From Thermococcus sp. (GTDB lineage Archaea; Methanobacteriota_B; Thermococci; Thermococcales; Thermococcaceae), in NCBI GenBank assembly GCA_027074805.1, contig JALTCK010000005.1, positions 1 through 12,548 on the forward strand: DNA of 12,548 nt. The letters run 5' to 3'. A model generated the notes under the pieces. That model did not search any database and was not told the DNA's origin. It saw nothing but the letters and a program-made list of their open reading frames with translations. Made by a program: the position numbers and the translations under genes. The stretch's first letter is position 1. Each line of letters begins with the position of its first letter. This document shows, one piece after another, positions 6,939-12,548 of this stretch.

Positions 6939-9302
6939 ATGGGAAGGGTCGAGTTCGACGGTAGAAGGTACATCATCGATGGAGAGCCCGTGACGATAGC
7001 GGGCGGCACCCTCCAGTTTTTCAGGGTTCCGGCAGAGACTTGGAAGGACAGGCTTCTCAAGATGAAGGAAGCCGGCCTGAACGCGGTTGACACCTACGTC
7101 GCATGGAACTGGCACGAGCCCGAGAGGGGCAGCTTCGACTTCACCGGAGAAACCCATCCCCAGAGGGATCTGGAGGGCTTCCTCGAGCTTGCCCAGGAGA
7201 TGGGCTTCCACGTTATAATAAGGCCTGGTCCCTACATATGCGGTGAGTGGAAGAACGGTGGAATCCCTGAGTGGCTGATAAACGAGCACCCAGAGATACT
7301 CGCCAAGGGTCCAAACGGACCTCTGCCCAGGGATATATACTACCCGCCCATAACCTACCTTCATCCGGTATACCTCGAGGCAGTGGAGGAGTGGTACAGT
7401 GCGGTCTTTCCTGTCATCAGAAAGTACCTCCACACGAAGGGCGGCCCCATAATAAGCGTCTCGATTGACGACGAGCCCTCCTACTGGGAGACGATATTCC
7501 AGGCCTTTCTCACCGACTACAACGACGTCATAACGAAGCCCGACGGAATCTGGGAGAGATGGTTGAGGGATAACTTCGAGCTCGAGGAACTCAGAAGGCG
7601 CTATAAGGGGGATTTCGGCGACTACTCTGAGATAAAGGTGCCCACGAGCTTCTCCGAACCCCTTCCGAAGGTCCTTGACTGGCACCGCTTCAAGATATGG
7701 ATAATCAACGAGTACGTTCGCTGGATATACGAGAGAATGAAGAAAACCTTTGACGTCCCGATAAGCATCCTCGATCCATATCTCCTCCAGCTCGCCTGGA
7801 GGCACTTCTTCAACTACATGAGGGAGCACAACCTTAAGATCCACGTCTGGACCGAGTTCTGGTACTCCTTCTACCGCTCCTTCGACTTCAAGGAGGACAG
7901 GCTCGGTCACGTCTACTACAAGACCGGGATTTACCGCTACCACGTTAAAAAGGCCGGAACTCCGCCCCTCAGCATAGAGACCCAGTCGTCGCTGGCCCAC
8001 ACCATAGAGCCGAGCGAGGCAGAACTCCTCTACAGTCTCCTCCCCTCGATGGGAATACCCAACATAAACTACTACCTCTTCATTGGCGGCGAGAATCCCC
8101 CGGGCTATGAGTCCCACAACGGCGTTACATGGGATGTGTATTCCCCGGTTGGCCTGGACGGTGAGGAGAGACCTCACTTTCGGATAATAAAGGCCCTTAG
8201 TGAGTTCCTAGTCAACGCTTCTGGAATCGTGGAGGCGGAGCTCAAACCAAAAGTGGCCGTAGCCCTCTACGAGCCCTACGAGGCACTCACACTCTGGGGC
8301 TACGAGAAGCTAGAGGAGAGTACCGATCTCAACGAGTATCTCCTTGGCGAAAGGGGCCTTTTCACGCTGCTGGCGATGAGTAACACACCATTTGATGTTC
8401 TCGACCTCGAGGATGCAAGCCTTGAGGAGCTCCTTTCCTACAAGCAGGTCTGGATCTACAGCCTCGACTTTATGTCAAGGGAGGCCCAGGACAAGCTCGT
8501 TGAGTTTGTTTCAAGGGGGGGTAACCTTGTTGTCCTCCCAATGCTGCCACGCTACGACGATAACATGGAACCCTACGCTGCTCTATCTGATTTTCTGGGT
8601 GTAGAGGTTGAGAGGGCAGAGGCTAGAAGAAACCCGAGACTAATCCAGTTTTTTAGTGTTTCGGCAGAGGACATCGATAGAATGATCGTCAGAAACACCG
8701 TCAGGAGGGTAAAGGGAGGCAAGCCGATAGCCTTCATGGCTGGAAAACCAGTCGGAGCATTCGTCAGGAAAGGCGCTGGAAGCGCCATAATCCTCGGCTT
8801 CAGGCTCCAGTATTACACCAGTTATCATGACCTCCACAGAAAGTTCATCTGGAAGCTCAAAGAACTCCAGGGAGTTGAAGAGGACTTCTCTGTCACGAAT
8901 CCGGACATTATAGTCTTGCCCATGGAAGGGGAGGGTTACGCATATCTTACTGTGATGAATCCTAGGGGGCATCCAGTGAGGGGCAGTATTTCATATAAGG
9001 GTCTCAAGATTCCGGTGCTTATAGATGGATTGGAGCTGAAAAGGAGAGGGGTGGCGTTCCTCCCAATAGGGGTGAAATACGGGGGTATCGAGGTGGTTTA
9101 CTCCACAGCTACCCTCGTTAAGAGCGAAGGTGACGTCTTGAGGTTCAGGAATCACCTCTCCGGAGTCAGTGAGGTTGCAATAAAGGGCGTTAGACACGCT
9201 AGGGTTAGGAGTGGTAAAATTATTGATGAGGTGGAAGATGGGGATGTGCTCATTGTCCTGATTGAGCATCCCTGCGAATACTTTGAGCTGGAAGTCATGT
9301 GA
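6939..9302 (+). CDS. glmA: Exo-beta-D-glucosaminidase, GH35 (GlmA type)
   Basis: GlmA removes glucosamine from the non-reducing end of chitosan oligosaccharides; in Thermococcus and Pyrococcus it acts after a deacetylase on diacetylchitobiose. The 787-residue protein has no signal peptide, so it is probably cytoplasmic and acts on imported sugars. The N-terminal TIM barrel carries GH35 hallmarks: GGTLQFFRVP (22-31), WNWHEPE (56-62), RPGPYICGEW (95-104). The block GGPIISVSIDDEP (168-180) places the likely acid/base at Glu179, preceded by Asp178 where GH35 galactosidases have Asn. The likely nucleophile is Glu347 in SIETQS. A flavodoxin-like domain (about 440-600, with SRGGNLVVLP) resembles that of GH42 enzymes, followed by a beta-rich C-terminus. 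ATG 6939 follows GTGGTGAT (6927-6934); GTG 6927, overlapping glmD, is possible. The fit to archaeal GlmA in architecture and context is very good. Confidence 0.92.
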   Translation: MGRVEFDGRRYIIDGEPVTIAGGTLQFFRVPAETWKDRLLKMKEAGLNAVDTYVAWNWHEPERGSFDFTGETHPQRDLEGFLELAQEMGFHVIIRPGPYICGEWKNGGIPEWLINEHPEILAKGPNGPLPRDIYYPPITYLHPVYLEAVEEWYSAVFPVIRKYLHTKGGPIISVSIDDEPSYWETIFQAFLTDYNDVITKPDGIWERWLRDNFELEELRRRYKGDFGDYSEIKVPTSFSEPLPKVLDWHRFKIWIINEYVRWIYERMKKTFDVPISILDPYLLQLAWRHFFNYMREHNLKIHVWTEFWYSFYRSFDFKEDRLGHVYYKTGIYRYHVKKAGTPPLSIETQSSLAHTIEPSEAELLYSLLPSMGIPNINYYLFIGGENPPGYESHNGVTWDVYSPVGLDGEERPHFRIIKALSEFLVNASGIVEAELKPKVAVALYEPYEALTLWGYEKLEESTDLNEYLLGERGLFTLLAMSNTPFDVLDLEDASLEELLSYKQVWIYSLDFMSREAQDKLVEFVSRGGNLVVLPMLPRYDDNMEPYAALSDFLGVEVERAEARRNPRLIQFFSVSAEDIDRMIVRNTVRRVKGGKPIAFMAGKPVGAFVRKGAGSAIILGFRLQYYTSYHDLHRKFIWKLKELQGVEEDFSVTNPDIIVLPMEGEGYAYLTVMNPRGHPVRGSISYKGLKIPVLIDGLELKRRGVAFLPIGVKYGGIEVVYSTATLVKSEGDVLRFRNHLSGVSEVAIKGVRHARVRSGKIIDEVEDGDVLIVLIEHPCEYFELEVM

Positions 9303-9312
9303 TCCCACCGCC

Positions 9313-9333
9313 TCCTTTCTTTTTGTGTTTTTA
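9313..9333 (+). terminator. T-rich terminator after glmA
   Basis: The short gap between the convergent stops holds the pyrimidine-rich run CCTTTCTTTTTGTGTTTTTA. Such T-runs terminate archaeal RNA polymerase, so this probably ends the operon transcript. No stem-loop is evident. There is no comparable T-run in the opposite direction for the helicase transcript, which may read into the 3' end of glmA as antisense RNA. Confidence 0.55.
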
Positions 9334-11481
9334 TTCTTCTGCTTCAAGGAACCTTTCAACGGCCTTCAACCCGATAAGAATGATGTTGAGCCTTATCAAC
9401 TCCACCTTCTTCTCGTAAAGTTCCCTGCGCAGTTTGGTGAGGTTGTAGTAGTTAATTTGTGCTGTAAAGTCCAGTCTCTCGAGTTTTATTCTGAGTCTCG
9501 GCGAGAGTGAGTAGTTCTTTGGGTTGTAGCTTGTCCACCCGTAAAGGGCTAGAGACAATCGATAGAGGTCCATGAGAGGTTTTAGTTCTGAGGTGATCCT
9601 TCTAATCTCTTCCTTGAGTTCATTAATCACCCCGTCTATCCTCTCGAAGGGGAAGAGCTGTGAGAAAAGTCTGAGAAAGCCCTTTCGGTCTATTCTAAAG
9701 TGCCTCTCCTCGCAGCCAAGTCCCGCAGAACACCTCTCCTGCAGGTTTTTCAGGCCTAAGTAGAGGAGCTCGGAGAGTCTCTCCGAATCGTATACGTAGA
9801 ATGCCCTCTCCGAGAGTACTACCCTGTCAACGTCCCTAACTGCACTGCCTCTCGAGAGACTGCGCTCAATTCTTGCCATTATATTTCCGCTTCCGTCGTC
9901 CATGCCCCTAAGGATATGGTCCGTAAGGAGTTTTAAAGCGGCCTCTTCTCCATCATCGTAGCTCGTCATTAGAGTCCACACTTTCGATGAGGCATTTTTT
10001 CTTTCCTCTAAAAGGAGGCTAACGTAGTAATCGAAGGGATCTCTGATTTCCTGTCCTCTCGTGATGAGGGTGTATGGAACCCGTCCGCTGGAGGTCGAGG
10101 ACGAGAGCTCGTCTAGAATCTCCATAAGCCTCATAGACGACGATTTTTCCTCGATGTTGTAGAGGATGTAGCCAACGTCTACACCCTCCAGGTAGAGGTT
10201 GTCCACGGCCTTCTCAAGGTCGTGATACTCTGAGGTCTTCGGGGTGGCCATCACCGCCATGTACTTTAGCTCCCTCGGGCTGGATATCCTTATGAGCCTC
10301 CCGATCCTCTGGTAGAACCTCAAAGGGCTCTTGGGGGTGTCTCCCATCACCATAAGGCCTGCCTCTGGTATGTCAACACCCTCCTCCCCAACTAGGGTTG
10401 AGGCTATGAAGTCCACTTCCCCATTCCTGGCCCTCTCAAGGAGCTTCAGGCGCTCCATTTTTGGCAGGTCACTCGTCAGGACTTCCACGGAAACTCTGGG
10501 GAAGGATTCTTCAACGGCGTCTCTGAACTCGTAGGCACTTGCCTTTCTCGATGTGAACCCTATAACCGGGATTATGGCTTCGTTTTCGGGGAAGTTGTAG
10601 GCCTTCAGAATCTCGACTAGGGTTCTGGCCTTGTGAGAAAGTTTGCTTGAACCACAGAAGGAACTCAGCTTTTCCATCAAAAGCCTGCCCCTAATTCGCC
10701 CGTTTTCCACGGCTCTCCACAGGCTCTCGCAGAAGGCACTTTTCCCGTACTTTACAAAGGTTCTTTCGAGGAAGATGAGAATGTAGGGATCTCCCCAGAG
10801 AAAGCCCCTGTATAGCAGATTGTATATCTCGTTTTCCCCCTCATCTAACTCTGAGTCAAAGACGTCGACTATGGCCTTCGGAGGTTTGAACGTCGGGTCA
10901 ACGGAACTGAGTTCCCTGAAGTCGTAGCTCAGGAGAAGGGGAGGACCCAGGGAGGTGAGGAGCTGGGGCTGAATCGAATAGAGCCTGCCCCTTGGGAGAA
11001 GGGCCGTGAACCCGATCACCCGTTCCGGGTTGAGAAGTCTCAAAAGCTCCCCGTAGAGCTTGTTCCCGAAGGCGTGGTGAACCTCGTCGATCACGACGGT
11101 CTCAAAAGGGTTCTTCACAGTTTGAAGGCATTTAAGGGCCGTCTGAGGAGTTGAGACTACCACATTGCTGCTAAGGAAGCTCTCACAGTGTCCCTCGTAC
11201 TCCTTACCCGCGTTGAAGAGCTTGAGCCAGAGTTTCTCGTGCATCTGGTCGCAGAGAAAGCGGGTGGGTTCGATTACCAGAACGTTTTTGCCCTCTTGGA
11301 GCGATAAATACGCGGAGAAGAGCTCGAGTATGGTCTTCCCACTCCCGGTCGGCATGGAGACTACCATGAAGCGGCTTTTATCGAGGGCGTTGAGGATGTG
11401 CTTTGCCACGTGCCTCTGGTATGCCCTCATCCTGAAGCCTATTCTCGACAACACTTCGTCGAACTCTTTGATACTCTCCAT
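9331..11481 (-). CDS. SF2 DEAD/DEAH-type helicase, Hef/RIG-I-like motor
   Basis: This 716-residue protein is a superfamily 2 nucleic-acid-dependent ATPase. Motif I is MPTGSGKT (43-50), Ia EPTRFL (71-76), Ib TPQT (111-114), II DEVHH (132-136), a III-like FTALLP (158-163), V TLVGEEGVDIPEA (362-374) and VI QRIGRLIR (391-398). Motifs II, V and VI resemble the Hef/FANCM and RIG-I group. An insertion of about 140 residues (165-305) separates the two RecA lobes, where Hef-type proteins carry a helical domain. The C-terminal 250 residues are mostly charged helix (possible coiled coils about 612-640 and 680-712) with a Cys pair CSAGLGC (584-590); I see no nuclease domain. Substrate is unknown: DNA repair, replication or defence are all possible. 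The ATG follows AGGAGA on its strand; a weak TATA-like CTTAAAAC (11509-11516) lies upstream. It converges on glmA and diverges from vapB. Confidence 0.85.
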   Translation of the reverse strand: MESIKEFDEVLSRIGFRMRAYQRHVAKHILNALDKSRFMVVSMPTGSGKTILELFSAYLSLQEGKNVLVIEPTRFLCDQMHEKLWLKLFNAGKEYEGHCESFLSSNVVVSTPQTALKCLQTVKNPFETVVIDEVHHAFGNKLYGELLRLLNPERVIGFTALLPRGRLYSIQPQLLTSLGPPLLLSYDFRELSSVDPTFKPPKAIVDVFDSELDEGENEIYNLLYRGFLWGDPYILIFLERTFVKYGKSAFCESLWRAVENGRIRGRLLMEKLSSFCGSSKLSHKARTLVEILKAYNFPENEAIIPVIGFTSRKASAYEFRDAVEESFPRVSVEVLTSDLPKMERLKLLERARNGEVDFIASTLVGEEGVDIPEAGLMVMGDTPKSPLRFYQRIGRLIRISSPRELKYMAVMATPKTSEYHDLEKAVDNLYLEGVDVGYILYNIEEKSSSMRLMEILDELSSSTSSGRVPYTLITRGQEIRDPFDYYVSLLLEERKNASSKVWTLMTSYDDGEEAALKLLTDHILRGMDDGSGNIMARIERSLSRGSAVRDVDRVVLSERAFYVYDSERLSELLYLGLKNLQERCSAGLGCEERHFRIDRKGFLRLFSQLFPFERIDGVINELKEEIRRITSELKPLMDLYRLSLALYGWTSYNPKNYSLSPRLRIKLERLDFTAQINYYNLTKLRRELYEKKVELIRLNIILIGLKAVERFLEAEE

Positions 11482-11546
11482 CCTTCTCCTAGAGGGTACT
11501 CCTTTGATGTTTTAAGGGTTGGCCTAGTGTACAGCGGGGACACCCC

Positions 11547-11554
11547 TTAAATAT
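11547..11554 (+). promoter_or_regulatory. TATA box of the vapBC module
   Basis: TTAAATAT preceded by ACCCC is a plausible archaeal TATA box. Transcription would start around 11572-11577, a little upstream of the TTG at 11587. This excludes the in-frame ATG at 11566 as start. A perfect palindrome lies between this box and the predicted transcription start. Confidence 0.55.
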
Positions 11555-11557
11555 TTC

Positions 11558-11571
11558 GTGCATGCATGCAC
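11558..11571. promoter_or_regulatory. Perfect 14-bp palindrome, candidate VapB operator
   Basis: GTGCATGCATGCAC equals its own reverse complement over all 14 bases. It starts 3 bases after the vapB TATA box and ends just before the predicted transcription start. VapB antitoxins with ribbon-helix-helix or AbrB-like N-termini commonly repress their own promoters at such palindromes, so binding here would block the initiation complex. That VapB binds it is inference. Confidence 0.55.
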
Positions 11572-11586
11572 TTGTATGTGGGAACC

Positions 11587-11772
11587 TTGGGTAAGACGAT
11601 AACCATCGCCGATGATGTCTACTACGAACTCGTTAAGATGAAGGGTAAGAGGAGCTTTTCGGAACTTCTAAGAGACCTTATAGGCAAGAAAAAGAAGGGC
11701 AACCTCGACGTGCTCATGATAGCCTTCGGGACAATGAGTGAGGAGGAAGCTAGGAATTTGAGAGAGAAATGA
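11587..11772 (+). CDS. vapB: VapB-family antitoxin, C-terminally truncated by frameshift
   Basis: The 61-residue product resembles the short antitoxins (UPF0330/DUF217 type) that partner PIN toxins in Thermococcales: GKTITIADDVYYELVKMKG at the N-terminus is the DNA-binding and dimerisation part, followed by RSFSELLRDLI, KKKKGNLD and LMIAFGTMSEEEA. The frame stops at TGA 11770 after LREK. The expected family tail (KEVEEWL and following) is readable immediately downstream in a different frame, starting at ATG 11769, so the gene seems to have lost one base, most simply an A from the run at 11767-11769. Because the toxin-neutralising segment of VapB proteins lies at the C-terminus, the shortened protein may still bind DNA but neutralise poorly. 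TTG 11587 is chosen because ATG 11566 lies upstream of the predicted transcription start and inside the palindrome; the ribosome binding site is weak (GTGGGA). Confidence 0.7.
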   Translation: MGKTITIADDVYYELVKMKGKRSFSELLRDLIGKKKKGNLDVLMIAFGTMSEEEARNLREK

Positions 11773-11816
11773 AGGAGGTTGAAGAATGGCTTAACTCCTG
11801 GACGCCAGCGTCGTGA
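11769..11816 (+). other. Displaced C-terminal tail of vapB in a shifted frame
   Basis: Read from ATG 11769, whose last two bases overlap the vapB stop, this stretch encodes MKEVEEWLNSWTPAS and then TGA. The composition and the EVEEWLNSW block match what is expected at the end of this antitoxin family, so I read it as the missing tail. It also overlaps the start of the toxin gene. It is either debris of a frameshift or a 15-residue peptide made by stop-start coupling. Confidence 0.6.
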
Positions 11817-12154
11817 TTGAACTGTTCAAAGGGAACGCGAAGGTTTCCGCCCAACTCCCCTCAGAGGAGTATGCTCTTCCTTCTGTAGTCCTCTTTGAGC
11901 TCCTCTGCGGTAGACTCAAGCCCAGACAGAGACTTGCCCTTGAAAAGATGCCAGTTGTGAACTTTGATAGGGCAAGTGCGGAAGTAGCCGGGGAGATATT
12001 CAAAGATTCGGCCTCAAAGGGGCGGAGGCCTCCAACGAAAGACCTGCTAATCACTGCAACGGCGATATCTCACAACATGGCCCTCTTTACCTGTGATAAA
12101 GCTTTTGAGCGGTTTAAAGAGTATGGGCTGAAGGTGAAAATTTTGGAAAAGTGA
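11786..12154 (+). pseudogene. vapC: VapC-family PIN-domain toxin with in-frame stop at codon 3
   Basis: VapC toxins are PIN-domain ribonucleases. A good ribosome binding site (GGAGGTTG, 11774-11781) precedes ATG 11786, but the frame reads Met-Ala-TAA before resuming as LLDASVVIELFKGN. The first PIN aspartate is encoded at 11801-11803, after the stop. The other acidic positions are intact: Glu in VVLFELLCG, Asp in PTKDLLITAT and Asp in FTCDKAFERF, and the frame is open to TGA 12152. The next usable start is GTG 11813, giving a 113-residue product without the first aspartate, probably inactive. A change of C to T at 11792 (CAA to TAA) explains it; it would be silent in the overlapping vapB tail frame (CTC to CTT, Leu). 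Leaky initiation, or a sequence error, could still mean a working toxin. It sits directly after vapB with the usual close coupling. Confidence 0.75.
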
Positions 12155-12212
12155 TCCTTTGTGTTCCCCCGTGTGCAGGATGATGAACCTAGCCTTCCTG
12201 GGGTGGTGCAGG

Positions 12213-12548
12213 GTGAGTATAAGAAGCATTTTCATTCCTCTGAGCTTCCTCACCGGAACGGTCTTTCTGGCGATGCTATTCAGCCGTGTACTTTCCCTTT
12301 CCCCTAGAGAAAGCCTCTCCTTCGCGGTTATCCTGGCGCTTCTCTATCCTCTGACCCATGTTCTTTGGAGGGAACCGGATAAATGGAGAAAGTCGGGGCT
12401 CTTAAAATCCAGGGGGGTGAGGTACCTCATCTTTTTCCTGGGCTCGTTTGGGTTCGGTGTGCTCTTGTTTGGGGTTATGTATCTGGTCTTTGCAAAACCG
12501 GGAACTCCGTTCGTTTCTCTCGTCAAGGTGCTCGGCGCTCTCTTTGCA
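12213..12548 (+). CDS. Unrecognised membrane protein, 5' part only (runs off window)
   Basis: The frame stays open to the last base, giving at least 112 residues. I do not recognise the family. The sequence begins MSIRSIFIPLSFL and has about three hydrophobic spans (roughly 5-24, 35-52 and 71-93), with a fourth probably starting near 100. A positively charged loop (WREPDKWRKSGLLKSRGVR, 52-70) lies between spans two and three, suggesting that this loop is cytoplasmic. GTG 12213 is chosen because GGGTGGTG (12201-12208) lies 4 bases upstream; ATG 12180 in the same frame is an alternative but lacks such a site. It follows vapC by 58 bases. No clear TATA box is seen between them, so it may be read through from vapBC or use a promoter within vapC. 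Confidence 0.6.
   Translation, partial: MSIRSIFIPLSFLTGTVFLAMLFSRVLSLSPRESLSFAVILALLYPLTHVLWREPDKWRKSGLLKSRGVRYLIFFLGSFGFGVLLFGVMYLVFAKPGTPFVSLVKVLGALFA

Noticed and set aside
6864..8177. Long antisense reading frame (437 codons) opposite the glmD end and glmA
   Set aside because: It is complementary to strongly supported coding sequence with clear GH35 motifs, has no recognisable domain and no ribosome binding site; it follows from the GC-rich third-position pattern of the real gene.
11165..11515. Forward reading frame of 116 codons opposite the helicase N-terminus
   Set aside because: It is antisense to the helicase motifs I-II, with no recognisable protein features.
12180..12243. Possible C/D-box guide RNA (ATGATGA ... 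CTGA)
   Set aside because: The outer boxes match by chance-level short motifs, the internal D' and C' boxes are poor, and the region overlaps a plausible coding start.
1..12548. CRISPR arrays, insertion sequences, tRNA or rRNA genes
   Set aside because: I saw no regularly spaced repeats beyond the single 11-base pair, no transposase motifs and no cloverleaf or rRNA-like segments.

Overview
The window reads as chromosomal DNA of a hyperthermophilic euryarchaeon of the order Thermococcales, most likely Thermococcus. The clues are heavy use of AGG/AGA for Arg and ATA for Ile, GGAGGTG-type ribosome binding sites, BRE/TATA promoters, a Thermococcales-type CGP-CTERM tail on a secreted binding protein, and a GH35 exo-beta-D-glucosaminidase of the GlmA type known from Thermococcus and Pyrococcus. 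All family assignments come from reading motifs, not from a database search.

Positions 140-9302 (+ strand) look like one operon for uptake and breakdown of chitin-derived amino sugars. After a promoter near 141-154 come a secreted solute-binding protein (203-2035), two Dpp/Opp-type permeases (2077-3069, 3072-4010), two ATPases (4007-4984, 4977-5948), a SIS-family glucosamine-6-phosphate deaminase GlmD (5950-6933) and exo-beta-D-glucosaminidase GlmA (6939-9302). Most junctions overlap or abut, which suggests translational coupling. The likely flow is: binding protein and ABC transporter import chitobiose-like oligosaccharides, GlmA releases glucosamine from (partly) deacetylated chains, a kinase encoded elsewhere phosphorylates it, and GlmD makes fructose 6-phosphate and ammonia. 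The chitinase and deacetylase of the pathway are not in the window. A T-rich hairpin just after the binding-protein gene may lower expression of the downstream genes relative to it.

A convergent gene (9331-11481, - strand) encodes a 716-residue superfamily 2 helicase with Hef/RIG-I-like motor motifs and a helical C-terminus of unknown role. A 28-base gap containing a T-rich terminator separates it from glmA.

Divergent from the helicase lies a vapBC toxin-antitoxin module (11547-12154) that appears to be decaying. The antitoxin frame ends early, yet its expected C-terminal tail is still readable in a shifted frame (11769-11816). The PIN toxin has an in-frame TAA at codon 3, just before its first catalytic aspartate. 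A perfect 14-bp palindrome beside the vapB TATA box is a good candidate operator. The window ends inside an unrecognised membrane-protein gene (12213 onward).
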